A stretch of DNA of 64,000 nt from Bacteroides congonensis (GTDB taxonomy: Bacteria > Bacteroidota > Bacteroidia > Bacteroidales > Bacteroidaceae), in contig NZ_FQXY01000011.1 of assembly GCF_900130125.1 (NCBI RefSeq), positions 1,178,001 to 1,242,000 on the forward strand, read 5' to 3'. Numbering within the stretch: the first letter of the stretch is position 1; every line of letters begins with the position of its first letter. Shown here piece after piece: positions 52,829 through 61,618 of this stretch. The position numbers and the translations under genes are program-made. The notes beneath the pieces are model-generated. The model was not told the DNA's origin, made no database searches, and saw only the letters and a list, made by a program, of their open reading frames with translations.

Positions 52829-53446
52829 ATGTACGCACATTTTTTTAAACGTATAATAGACTTTTTAATAGCATTGGTAGTCCTTTTGCTTATCAGTCCT
52901 GTTCTGCTAATAATTACGATTCTCCTTTACGTTTTCAATGAGGGGGCGGGAGCATTTTTTCTGCAGGAACGTCCGGGACTGCATGGAAAGATATTTAAGA
53001 TCATAAAATTTAAGACAATGAATGAGCACAGGGATGCATCAGGTAAACTTCTTCCAGATGTACAGCGTATTACCAAGTTTGGTCGTTTTGTCCGTAATAC
53101 ATCTCTTGATGAACTTCCGCAGTTGATTAATGTTCTAAAAGGTGATATGGCGCTTATTGGTCCTCGTCCGTTACTGGTTAAATATCTTCCCCTTTATAGT
53201 AAAGAGCAAATGCGCCGTCACGATGTCCGTCCTGGTATATCTGGCTGGGCGCAGTGTCAGGGACGTAACTCTCTCTCGTGGACTGACAAGTTTGCATTAG
53301 ACGTATGGTATGTGGATCATATATCGTTGATGACTGATTTAAAGGTAATCTTCGTCACTATGAAAAAGGTGTTATGTCGTGAAGATATAAATACCTCTGA
53401 TGCAAGTGCAACAGTTACAATGGAAGAATTCAATGGTTATAACTGA
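52829..53446 (+). CDS. Initiating sugar-1-phosphate transferase (WcfS/PglC-like)
   Basis: 205 residues: one N-terminal re-entrant or membrane helix (FLIALVVLLLISPVLLIITILLYV), then the phosphoglycosyl transferase core with FLQERPGL, IIKFKTMNE, TSLDELPQLINVLKGDMALIGPRPLL (the catalytic D-E pair) and RPGISGWAQ. The short form without extra membrane helices resembles PglC and WcfS, which load a 2,4-diamino-trideoxy or amino-keto-derived sugar phosphate onto undecaprenyl phosphate. This is the first step of repeat-unit assembly. Confidence 0.9.
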   Translation: MYAHFFKRIIDFLIALVVLLLISPVLLIITILLYVFNEGAGAFFLQERPGLHGKIFKIIKFKTMNEHRDASGKLLPDVQRITKFGRFVRNTSLDELPQLINVLKGDMALIGPRPLLVKYLPLYSKEQMRRHDVRPGISGWAQCQGRNSLSWTDKFALDVWYVDHISLMTDLKVIFVTMKKVLCREDINTSDASATVTMEEFNGYN

Positions 53447-53459
53447 ATAATACAGCAGA

Positions 53460-54650
53460 ATGGATAAGATATTGACAAGTACATTACAAACACCTTGCTT
53501 TTTATTGGATGAGAAAGAGTTAGGTAGGGGAATTAGCGGGTTTTACCGTTCACTGAAGAAGCGCTTTGCGCATTGTATTGTTGGATATTCGGTGAAGACA
53601 AATTCGCTACCATATGCAATAGCAAAAGCTAAGGATTTTGGCTGTTTTGCAGAGGTCGTTTCGGATGATGAGCTGGAGTTAGCTTTGGAATGCGGCTATA
53701 AAATGAATGAAATTGTATTCAATGGTCCCATGAAGTCTAAGGCACGTTTCCTTGATGCTTTAAAGGGTGGAGCAACGGTTAATATTGAAACTCACCGCGA
53801 ATTAGAGTGGTTAAAGGAGTTACCTTCTGATGGTTTTTATAAAATAGGCATACGTCTCAGTGTTAATATTTCAGACGTGTCTTTAGAAGATGCTGATGGT
53901 GAAAATGATTTCAGTCGTTTTGGGTTTAATGATGTAACGGACGAGTTTGCCTATGCTATTGAATCAATAAGGAGTATTCCTCAAGTGAAATTGGTGGGAT
54001 TACATATTCATCGAACTTGTCATAGCAGAAGCGTTAGATTCTATAAAAGCTCTGTTGCTTATGCTGCAAGTGTAATAAAGAAGTATCATCTGGATCTTGA
54101 TTACCTTGATGTTGGAGGAGGATATTATGGAATTTTCCCTAATGCTCCCACCTTTGACGATTATGTGACAGCAATCTATGAATCTCTTCAGAAACAAGGT
54201 CTAGAGAAACTTGCAATCATCGTGGAACCGGGTAATGCATTGGCCGCTTCGGCTTTTACTTATTATTCGCAGGTGATAGATGTGAAACAATTGCCGGATT
54301 GTCGGATATTGACAACGGATGGAACACGTAATGATATAGATCCCTTTTTTCATAAGAATGGATATATGACAGAGATAAACCGTACGAATGAGTTTGGACA
54401 GGTTGTTCCATTACAAATAGTGGCGGGTGCTACTTGCTTGGAGTATGACCAATTGTTCAGGTTAGAAAATCAGCCGGAAATAAAGGTTGGAGATGTGATC
54501 GAATACAAGAATGTAGGTGCCTACACTTTATCGTTAACACCAATGTTTATCAACTATTTCCCAAGAGTATATTCACTTTCTTCTGATGGTTTGAAACTTG
54601 TTCGTGATAAATGGACAGCAAAGGAATACATACAAAAATCAAATATATAA
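53460..54650 (+). CDS. PLP-dependent decarboxylase, alanine-racemase fold (LysA/ODC type)
   Basis: 396 residues. The PLP lysine is in VGYSVKTNSLPYA (about 44), and HIHRTCHS, LDVGGGYYG and VEPGNALAA are the conserved phosphate-binding and barrel motifs of group IV decarboxylases. The C-terminal beta domain follows. It acts on an amino acid such as a diaminoacid, ornithine or lysine; the exact substrate is not clear. Position beside an ATP-grasp ligase and an aminotransferase suggests it supplies or modifies an amine group for the capsule. Confidence 0.82.
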   Translation: MDKILTSTLQTPCFLLDEKELGRGISGFYRSLKKRFAHCIVGYSVKTNSLPYAIAKAKDFGCFAEVVSDDELELALECGYKMNEIVFNGPMKSKARFLDALKGGATVNIETHRELEWLKELPSDGFYKIGIRLSVNISDVSLEDADGENDFSRFGFNDVTDEFAYAIESIRSIPQVKLVGLHIHRTCHSRSVRFYKSSVAYAASVIKKYHLDLDYLDVGGGYYGIFPNAPTFDDYVTAIYESLQKQGLEKLAIIVEPGNALAASAFTYYSQVIDVKQLPDCRILTTDGTRNDIDPFFHKNGYMTEINRTNEFGQVVPLQIVAGATCLEYDQLFRLENQPEIKVGDVIEYKNVGAYTLSLTPMFINYFPRVYSLSSDGLKLVRDKWTAKEYIQKSNI

Positions 54651-54655
54651 ATCCA

Positions 54656-55663
54656 ATGAAATCTAGTATTTTGTTTAGTAGTGCCGGACGGCGTGGTCGC
54701 TTGCTCCGTAACGCACAAGAATCAATCGGCTCAAAATGTGATATCAACGCAACCGATAATAACGCAACGGCTCCTGCACTGTACTTTGCGACAAACGAAT
54801 ATATTGTTCCGCGTATCAATGCTCCCGAGTATGTTGACACGCTACTTGATATCTGCAAAAAAGCCAATGTAAAAGCTATAACTACTCTCATTGATCCAGA
54901 GATTGAAGTCCTTTCTGCAAACCGTGAGATATTCTTGGAGGCTGGCGTGTTGCCGCTTTGTCCTGCTGACGAGATTACTGCCCGTTGCTGTTTTGATAAG
55001 TATGAGATGTTCAAATATCTCACAGAGAAAGGTATTCCTACTCCATTGACTTATCATGACTTTGATGAATTTAAGAAAGGGGTAGCTGATGGTAAAATCT
55101 CTTTCCCTATATTTATGAAACCTATTTGTGGTAGTGGTAGTGTGGGTGCTCATAAAGTGAATACTATGGAGCAGGCTGAGGCTGATTGGTTCTCCGGTGA
55201 ACATGATTACATTATCCAGGAGTTAATGACTGGAGGAGACTGTGATGCAGATGTTTATGTAGATGCCATTAGCCATAAGGCTGTCGCAGCTTTCTTAAAA
55301 CGTAAGATTGAAACTCGTATTGGAGGAGCTAGTAAAACAATTTCTTACAAAGATCCGGTGTTATTTGCTTTTATTGAGAAGATCGCCTCTGTGTTCAAGT
55401 TTTGCGGTCCGCTTGATATGGATTTTTTCATTAAAGACGGCCAGTATTATTTATCAGAAGTAAATCCTCGTTTTGGTGGTGCTTATTTACATGCGTATGG
55501 GGCAGGTGTTGATTTCTTCCCTCTTATCTGGAACAATATGAATGGGATAGAGAATGACTCTCAGATCGGTCAGTATGACGAAGATGTTCTTATGTTGATG
55601 TACGATGATGTGGTCATACGAAAGAAATCTGAATTAGTTAATGACAATTTCTCAATATTGTAA
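54656..55663 (+). CDS. ATP-grasp ligase (carbamoyl-phosphate-synthase-like)
   Basis: 335 residues from the ATG at 54656, 5 bases after the previous stop; an earlier in-frame codon at 54611 overlaps the decarboxylase gene and gives no conserved residues. ATP-grasp features: FPIFMKPICGSGSVGAHKV (glycine-rich ATP loop), YIIQELMTGGDCDADVYV, and FFIKDGQYYLSEVNPRFGGAY (metal-binding E-x-N-P-R). It forms an amide or similar bond with ATP. It may attach an amino acid or its decarboxylated product to an amino sugar. Substrates unknown. Confidence 0.82.
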   Translation: MKSSILFSSAGRRGRLLRNAQESIGSKCDINATDNNATAPALYFATNEYIVPRINAPEYVDTLLDICKKANVKAITTLIDPEIEVLSANREIFLEAGVLPLCPADEITARCCFDKYEMFKYLTEKGIPTPLTYHDFDEFKKGVADGKISFPIFMKPICGSGSVGAHKVNTMEQAEADWFSGEHDYIIQELMTGGDCDADVYVDAISHKAVAAFLKRKIETRIGGASKTISYKDPVLFAFIEKIASVFKFCGPLDMDFFIKDGQYYLSEVNPRFGGAYLHAYGAGVDFFPLIWNNMNGIENDSQIGQYDEDVLMLMYDDVVIRKKSELVNDNFSIL

Positions 55664-55733
55664 AAACAAATTTGGAATAGAATTATCTCCTATCTTTAAT
55701 AGATAGGAGAGTAATAACAATTGGAAGAAGATT

Positions 55734-56999
55734 ATGAGTTACATTCCTGAAAAAACAATTTATCTCTGTCTTGCTCACATGAGCGAAGACGGAATTGAAC
55801 AGAAATACGTAAAGGAAGCATTTGATACCAACTGGGTGGTTCCTTTGGGACCTAACGTAAATGCTTTCGAAGATGATTTGAAGAACTTTGTAGGCGGACA
55901 GAATGAGGTTGTTGCACTTTCGGCAGGTACGGCAGCAGTTCATCTGGCATTGATTGGCTGTGGTGTTGAGGCGGGTGATGAAGTATTGGTACAAAGCTTT
56001 ACCTTTTGTGCTTCATCGCATCCGATAACTTATCTTGGTGCCAAACCAGTGTTTGTAGGTTCAGAAAAGGATACTTGGAACATGGATCCGATATTATTAG
56101 AGGAGGCTATAAAAGATCGTATCGCCAAAACTGGTAAGAAACCGAAGGCAATTGTTCCTGTGGCACTTTATGGTATGCCTTACGATTGCGAAAAAATCAT
56201 GGAGATTGCAAACAAATATGAGATTCCAGTTGTTGAGGATGCCGCAGAGGGATTTGGTAGCAAATTTGATGGTAAGGTGTTGGGTACCTTTGGAAAGTTT
56301 GGTGTATTGTCATTTAACGGTAATAAGATGATAACCACATCTGGTGGTGGTGCTCTGATTTGCCGGAATGCGGAGGACAAAAATACCATTATGTGGTATG
56401 CGACTCAGGCCCGTGATGCTTATCCTTACTATCAACATACGGCCATTGGTTATAATTATCGTATGAGTAACATTTGTGCCGGTATTGGTCGTGGTCAAAT
56501 GACTGTTGCGGATGCGCATATTGCCCACCACAAGCATGTTCAGGCATTGTATGAGGAACTGCTGAAGGATGTGGAAGGTATTCATATCCACAAGCAGCCT
56601 AGGGATTCACGCTATGATTCTAACTTTTGGTTATGTACAGCCACTATTAACCCTGATGTAAAGATTGTGGGTCAGGAGAATGCTTATAAAGAAGTAATTA
56701 AAACGGCTGTGGGTGGTGCTGCCGGTGTGATCAAAGCTGTAGATAGTGCTACGACGGATTGTCAGCCTAATGAGAATGTGGAGGCACTCCGTGTATTCAT
56801 GCTTTCAAAGAGGATTGAGGCACGTCCTGTATGGAAGCCGATGCATAAGCAACCGGTTTATGCGGATGCTCCTTTCTATACGAATGGAGTAGAAGAGAAA
56901 ATCTTCAAAGTTGGATTTTGTCTTCCTGCCGGACCGTATGTAACTGATGATGATGTGCATTACATTGTAGAAAAAATCAAAGAAGCGATTGTGAGATAA
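55734..56999 (+). CDS. DegT/DnrJ-family sugar aminotransferase (WcfR/PglE-like)
   Basis: 421 residues. ALSAGTAAVHLALIGCG and VEDAAEGFGSKF bind PLP, and the Schiff-base lysine is in SFNGNKMITTSGGG (about 199). It would transfer an amino group to C4 of a 4-keto-6-deoxy UDP-sugar produced by the dehydratase at 25727. In B. fragilis the homologue WcfR makes UDP-AATGal, the first sugar of the zwitterionic polysaccharide PSA, loaded by WcfS. Last gene of the capsule operon. Confidence 0.9.
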   Translation: MSYIPEKTIYLCLAHMSEDGIEQKYVKEAFDTNWVVPLGPNVNAFEDDLKNFVGGQNEVVALSAGTAAVHLALIGCGVEAGDEVLVQSFTFCASSHPITYLGAKPVFVGSEKDTWNMDPILLEEAIKDRIAKTGKKPKAIVPVALYGMPYDCEKIMEIANKYEIPVVEDAAEGFGSKFDGKVLGTFGKFGVLSFNGNKMITTSGGGALICRNAEDKNTIMWYATQARDAYPYYQHTAIGYNYRMSNICAGIGRGQMTVADAHIAHHKHVQALYEELLKDVEGIHIHKQPRDSRYDSNFWLCTATINPDVKIVGQENAYKEVIKTAVGGAAGVIKAVDSATTDCQPNENVEALRVFMLSKRIEARPVWKPMHKQPVYADAPFYTNGVEEKIFKVGFCLPAGPYVTDDDVHYIVEKIKEAIVR

Positions 57000-57183
57000 T
57001 AGTTTCGACCATTAATATAAAAAGCAAGAGAATATGTGGCGGAATATCAAAGAAATATGTAGGTCCCTGAACTCATGATATATTCATGAATTCCCTGCAT
57101 TATATGAGTTGGGAAGAATACAGCGGTATATTCCTGACTTATCCCCTCATATTGGTGTAAAACCGATATGTGTTTGTATGTGA

Positions 57184-57225
57184 AATATATCAACTGTCTG
57201 TGAAGATAGTTGATATATTAGTTTT
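57184..57225 (+). terminator. Hairpin after the capsule operon
   Basis: AATATATCAACT (57184-57195) pairs perfectly with AGTTGATATATT (57208-57219), followed by AGTTTTAG. The stem is AT-rich and the T-run short, so it could be a weak terminator or an operator for the following crp-like gene. The rest of the 57000-57278 gap shows nothing else clear. Confidence 0.5.
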
Positions 57226-57257
57226 AGGGGTATATCGTGGATTTCGATATTTTTTCG

Positions 57258-57265
57258 TAGCTTTG
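57258..57265 (+). promoter_or_regulatory. Candidate -7 box for the Crp-like gene
   Basis: TAGCTTTG fits TAnnTTTG; the ATG follows at 57279, giving a very short leader. Confidence 0.45.
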
Positions 57266-57278
57266 TGGCAACTAATAT

Positions 57279-57857
57279 ATGGACTTCTCTTCAATGAAAA
57301 ACATCATTAGCAAAATCAGGCAAATTTATCCGGTTTCCGACGAAGCGCTTCAAGCATTACAGGAGAATATGCAGCTTCGTTATTACCCAAAAAACACTTA
57401 TATCGTTCAATCGGGCATAACAGACCGTTTGGTTTATTTTATAGAAGAAGGTGTTGCCCGTTCCGTGTTTCATCATAACGGGCAGGACACTACTACCTGG
57501 TTCAGCCAGGAAGGTGATGTGACTTTCGGCATGGATTCGTTGTACTACAAACAGCCGTCGATAGAGAGTATTGAAACTCTGACGGATTGCAAAGTCTATG
57601 TTATCCATATTGATAAACTGAACGCCCTTTACGAAACATATATTGATATAGCCAACTGGGGAAGAATCCTGCATCAGGATGTAAACAAGGAATTGAGTCA
57701 TATGTTTGTGGAAAGGCTTCAGCTTTCGCCCAGGGAGCGATACGAACAGTTTAACCGGCGATATCCCGGACTGATAAATAGGGTAAAGTTGAAGTATGTG
57801 GCTGCTTTTCTTGGTATTTCCATTTATACGCTCAGCCGGGTACGTGCAATAAAATAG
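57279..57857 (+). CDS. Crp/Fnr-family transcriptional regulator
   Basis: 192 residues. The N-terminal cyclic-nucleotide-binding jelly roll spans about 10-120 (YYPKNTYIVQSGITDRLVYFIEEGVARSVF, TWFSQEGDVTFGMDSL). A C-terminal helix-turn-helix is shortened to about 35 residues (RVKLKYVAAFLGISIYTLSRVRA), as in many Bacteroidetes members. Ligand unknown. It is transcribed separately from the capsule operon and just before an acyltransferase gene; whether it controls either is open. Confidence 0.87.
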   Translation: MDFSSMKNIISKIRQIYPVSDEALQALQENMQLRYYPKNTYIVQSGITDRLVYFIEEGVARSVFHHNGQDTTTWFSQEGDVTFGMDSLYYKQPSIESIETLTDCKVYVIHIDKLNALYETYIDIANWGRILHQDVNKELSHMFVERLQLSPRERYEQFNRRYPGLINRVKLKYVAAFLGISIYTLSRVRAIK

Positions 57858-57910
57858 ATATTCTCCAGTCTTTTTTGCTTTTAAGCAAAAGAACTTCGCT
57901 TGCCAAGCTG

Positions 57911-57918
57911 TATCTTTG
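57911..57918 (+). promoter_or_regulatory. Candidate -7 box for the acyltransferase gene
   Basis: TATCTTTG, a perfect TAnnTTTG box, 36 bases before the ATG at 57955. Confidence 0.5.
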
Positions 57919-57954
57919 CCATCTGAAAATATTAATTAAACAATAAAAAAACAG

Positions 57955-59127
57955 ATGTCGAACATTTCTTCCTCAGCTTTTGCAGACACTAAAGCACATT
58001 ATGATCTTCTTGACGGACTTCGTGGCGTGGCAGCTCTCATGGTTATATGGTATCATATATTTGAAGGCTACGCTTTTGCGGAAGTCAGTAATTCCGCTGG
58101 TAGTGGTATGATTGAGACCTTCAATCACGGATATTTGGCCGTCGATTTTTTCTTTATCCTTTCGGGTTTTGTTATCGGTTATGCGTATGACGACCGTTGG
58201 GGTAAGAGCCTGACAATGAAAAATTTCTTCAAACGCCGTTTGATACGTCTTCATCCTATGGTAATCATGGGTGCTGTTCTGGGTGCTGTCACATTCTATC
58301 TTCAGGGGTGTGTGCAATGGGATGGAACGCACGTTGCCATATCCATGGTGATGCTGTCACTTCTCTGTACGATATTCTTTATTCCTGCGATGCCGGGTGT
58401 AGGTTATGAAGTTCGCGGAAATGGTGAAATGTTCCCGTTGAACGGGCCTTGCTGGTCATTGTTCTTTGAATATATAGGTAATATCCTTTATGCCTTGTTT
58501 ATTCGTCGCTTGTCGAACAAGGCATTGACGATACTTGTAGTTTTGTTGGGAATTGCGTTGGCATCATTTGCAGTCTTCAATGTTTCCGGTTATGGGAATA
58601 TTGGGGTAGGTTGGACATTGGATGGTGTCAACTTCTTAGGCGGATCATTGAGGATGCTTTTCCCTTTCTCTTTGGGTATGCTTTTGTCGCGTAACTTCAA
58701 GCCCGTTAAAATAAGAGGTGCATTTTGGATATGTACAATTATATTGCTCGCTTTATTTTCAGTGCCTTATCTGGAAGGTACAGAGCAGTTTTGTACAAAT
58801 GGTGCTTATGAAGCATTTTGTGTGATCGTAGCTTTTCCCATCCTTGTCTGGCTGGGAGCATCGGGAACCACTACGGATAAGAAGTCAACTGTGATATGCA
58901 AGTTTCTGGGCGATATATCTTATCCGGTTTATGTGATACATTATCCAATTATGTATTTGTTCTATGCATGGTTGATTAAGAATCAGCTCTACACTTTGGG
59001 AGAAACCTGGGAAGTAGCTTTATTCGTTTACGTATTGAGTGTTGTATTGGCTTATCTGTGCCTGAAACTGTACGATGAACCCATACGAAAATATCTGGCT
59101 AAACGCTTTCTGCATAAGAAACAATAA
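57955..59127 (+). CDS. Membrane acyltransferase, family 3 (OafA-like)
   Basis: 390 residues, about ten membrane helices. YDLLDGLRGVAALMVIWYHIFEGYAF is the classic opening of the family (R-G-x-A-x-x-x-V-x-x-x-H). SYPVYVIHYPIMYLFYAWL is the C-terminal block. It adds acyl groups to an envelope glycan. It has its own promoter box, so it is probably not tied to the phase-variable capsule. Confidence 0.88.
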   Translation: MSNISSSAFADTKAHYDLLDGLRGVAALMVIWYHIFEGYAFAEVSNSAGSGMIETFNHGYLAVDFFFILSGFVIGYAYDDRWGKSLTMKNFFKRRLIRLHPMVIMGAVLGAVTFYLQGCVQWDGTHVAISMVMLSLLCTIFFIPAMPGVGYEVRGNGEMFPLNGPCWSLFFEYIGNILYALFIRRLSNKALTILVVLLGIALASFAVFNVSGYGNIGVGWTLDGVNFLGGSLRMLFPFSLGMLLSRNFKPVKIRGAFWICTIILLALFSVPYLEGTEQFCTNGAYEAFCVIVAFPILVWLGASGTTTDKKSTVICKFLGDISYPVYVIHYPIMYLFYAWLIKNQLYTLGETWEVALFVYVLSVVLAYLCLKLYDEPIRKYLAKRFLHKKQ

Positions 59128-59284
59128 TTTATAACCCGGCTTTTGACAAGGCAAAGTAAAGGGAACGGTTAAAGAATATAAAAAATGAGCAAACTCATAG
59201 TATTCCTAAATCTTTCCGGAATCTGTATCGTTATTTGCAGTATAAAAACTAAGTATAGTATTAACGCTAAAAAGAATAACGATT

Positions 59285-59731
59285 ATGAAGAAAATTCTAT
59301 CTTTACTTGTGTTGGCTATTGTAGCCGTACAGTTTTCATTCGCAACTGATGTGATAACGAAAGACATGAATCAATTGCCGCTTCCTGCACGCAATTTTAT
59401 CAATCGTCATTTCACGAAGCCTGAAGTTGCTCAGATTAAGATTGATAAAGATTTGATGGAGTCTACCAAATACGAAGTATTACTGGTGGATGGTACGGAG
59501 ATTGATTTTGATAGCAAAGGAAACTGGGAAGAAGTAAGTGCTAAGAAAGGACAGTCTGTTCCCGCAAGTATAATTCCGGGATTTGCTGTCGATTATCTGA
59601 AAGCGCACAATTTTGTAAGTGAGGGCGTGACGAAAGTCGAACGTGACCGTAAAGGATATGAAGTGGAATTATCTACGGGAGTTTCTTTCAAATTTGATAA
59701 AAAAGGAAAGTTTCTGAAGGCTGACGATTGA
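59285..59731 (+). CDS. PepSY-like (DUF2874) periplasmic protein
   Basis: 148 residues with a signal peptide ending FAT (about 21). Two PepSY-like repeats follow: LPLPARNFINRHFTKPEVAQIKID...YEVLLVDGTEIDFDSKGNWEEV and IIPGFAVDYLKAHNF...YEVELSTGVSFKFDKKGKF. This fold resembles beta-lactamase-inhibitor-like proteins and binds unknown partners. It is followed 41 bases later by a related lipoprotein gene. The 157-base gap before it (59128-59284) shows no clear signals. Confidence 0.82.
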   Translation: MKKILSLLVLAIVAVQFSFATDVITKDMNQLPLPARNFINRHFTKPEVAQIKIDKDLMESTKYEVLLVDGTEIDFDSKGNWEEVSAKKGQSVPASIIPGFAVDYLKAHNFVSEGVTKVERDRKGYEVELSTGVSFKFDKKGKFLKADD

Positions 59732-59772
59732 TTGAACAATAGTAATAGATAAACCTAAACAAGAAGAAAGCT

Positions 59773-60282
59773 ATGTGGAAATTTAAGTTTGGCGCGTGGG
59801 CGGTATTGCTGATGATGACCGCCCTTTCTTTCAGCGCATGTAGTGACGATGATGATGATCCTGCCTTGGTGCCGCCCAGTAATATTACTGAGGCTTTGAA
59901 GCAACTGTATCCGGCTGCACAGAATATAGAATGGGAAATGAAAGGAGACTATTATGTGGCCGACTGCTGGGTGACCGGTGATGAATTGGATGTTTGGTTT
60001 GATGCCAACGCAAATTGGGTGATGACTGAGAATGAACTGGATAGCATCGACCAGTTGGTACCGGCTGTTTATACGGCTTTCCAAAATTCGGATTATAGTG
60101 CGTGGGTAGTGACGGATGTCTATGTATTGACGTATCCGCAGAACTTGACGGAATCCGTGATTCAAGTGAAACTGGGTAGTCAGCGATATTCGCTTTATTT
60201 CTCACAGGAAGGCGGATTACTGCATAAAAAAGATATCAGTAACGGGGATGATACCAATTGGCCGCCTACTGAGAATAATTAA
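59773..60282 (+). CDS. PepSY-like lipoprotein
   Basis: 169 residues. The lipobox LSFSAC (Cys about 22) is followed by SDDDDDP, which favours surface display in Bacteroides. One PepSY-like repeat is clear (NITEALKQLYPAAQNIEWEMKGDYYVADC...DVWFDANANWVMTENEL), with a second weaker copy after it (VPAVYTAFQNSDYSAWVVTDVYVL). Probably co-transcribed with the preceding gene. Function unknown. Confidence 0.8.
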   Translation: MWKFKFGAWAVLLMMTALSFSACSDDDDDPALVPPSNITEALKQLYPAAQNIEWEMKGDYYVADCWVTGDELDVWFDANANWVMTENELDSIDQLVPAVYTAFQNSDYSAWVVTDVYVLTYPQNLTESVIQVKLGSQRYSLYFSQEGGLLHKKDISNGDDTNWPPTENN

Positions 60283-60287
60283 AATTA

Positions 60288-60353
60288 GGCACGGATTACG
60301 CGGATTTCACGGTTTTAGTTAATCAGAACCGTGTTATCCGCGTAATCCGTGCC
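60288..60353. repeat. Large intergenic inverted repeat (possible bidirectional terminator)
   Basis: Arms of 27 bases (60288-60314 and 60327-60353) pair with two mismatches across a 12-base loop. The core GGCACGGATTACGCGGAT is of a type I recall as a recurring intergenic motif in Bacteroides genomes. It lies between convergent genes. Confidence 0.75.
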
Positions 60354-60390
60354 TGAATAATTCTAAAGGTATTTAAACTCCCCTTTATAA

Positions 60391-61599
60391 TTACATCTGT
60401 TGGTAATCTTTAGCCAATCCGCCTTCACTTGTTTCTTTGTAGAGTGACGGCAGGTCGTGTCCGGTCTGTTTCATTACTTGCACTACTTTGTCGAATGAGA
60501 CGCGGTGCATACCATCCGTAAAGGATGAATAAATGTTGGCGTCCAACGCACGGGCGGCAGCATAAGCGTTGCGTTCGATACAGGGAATTTGTACCAAGCC
60601 GCAGACAGGGTCGCAAGTCATACCCAAATGGTGCTCAAGTCCCATTTCGGCAGCGTATTCGATTTGTGCCGGACTACCACCGAATAACTGATTGGCAGCA
60701 GCCGAAGCCATGGCGCAGGCAACGCCTACTTCTCCCTGACAGCCTACTTCCGCGCCGGAAATAGAAGCGTTGAATTTGACAATGTTTCCGATTAATCCGG
60801 CAGTGGCCAATGCACGTAAAATACGCATATCACTGAACTCGCGGCTTTTTTGTAAATGATAAAGCACGGCAGGCATCACACCACAAGAACCACAGGTAGG
60901 GGCAGTCACAATCTTTCCGCCGGAAGCATTCTCTTCACTTACTGCCAGGGCATATGAAAAGACAAGTCCTCTGGATTGGAGAGATTGCTTATAGCCGGTG
61001 GCACGTATATAATAGGTGGAAGCTTTACGTCTCAGGTTTAGCGGGCCGGGCAATACGCCTTCCGCTTCCAGTCCGCGGTGGATGGCATCTTTCATGGTAG
61101 TCCATACCTCTGCCAGATAATCCCATATATCCTCATTCTCACATTCCTTCACATATTCCCAATAACTTTTCCCGGTACGCTCGCACCATTGGAGTATTTC
61201 GGTCATATTGTTCATGCCGTACACTTCCGGGCTTTCGATAGTCGGGGTATCATTGTTTTCTGCCAATGCACCGCCGCCTATACTGTAGACTGTCCAGTTT
61301 TCGGTAACTTTATTATTGGCATCGAGGGCGGCAAATGTCATCCCATTCGGATGGAAAGGCAGGAATACTTTGGGCTGCCATACGATTTCCACCGGAGCAA
61401 CGGGTTGTAGAGTATCTATGATAGCTACATCCGTCATGTGCCCTTTGCCCGTAGCGGCCAAACTGCCATAAAGAGTAACTTTGAAAGAAGCGGCATCCGG
61501 ATGGCGTTCCAGAAACATTTCAGCAGCTTTACGTGGTCCCATTGTGTGGCTACTGGAAGGACCTGTGCCTATCCTATATAGCTCTTTGATTGATTTCAT
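60391..61599 (-). CDS. sdaA: L-serine ammonia-lyase (iron-sulfur, single chain)
   Basis: 402 residues. Deaminates serine to pyruvate in the cytoplasm, using a [4Fe-4S] cluster. The beta domain is at the N-terminus (GPSSSHTMGPRKAAE) and the alpha domain follows. Cluster cysteines are likely in TCGSCGVMP, CDPVCGLVQIPC. It starts 19 bases after corA ends, so both are probably in one transcript. Confidence 0.95.
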   Translation of the reverse strand: MKSIKELYRIGTGPSSSHTMGPRKAAEMFLERHPDAASFKVTLYGSLAATGKGHMTDVAIIDTLQPVAPVEIVWQPKVFLPFHPNGMTFAALDANNKVTENWTVYSIGGGALAENNDTPTIESPEVYGMNNMTEILQWCERTGKSYWEYVKECENEDIWDYLAEVWTTMKDAIHRGLEAEGVLPGPLNLRRKASTYYIRATGYKQSLQSRGLVFSYALAVSEENASGGKIVTAPTCGSCGVMPAVLYHLQKSREFSDMRILRALATAGLIGNIVKFNASISGAEVGCQGEVGVACAMASAAANQLFGGSPAQIEYAAEMGLEHHLGMTCDPVCGLVQIPCIERNAYAAARALDANIYSSFTDGMHRVSFDKVVQVMKQTGHDLPSLYKETSEGGLAKDYQQM

Positions 61600-61618
61600 G
61601 ACTGAAGGTGTGTTTTTA

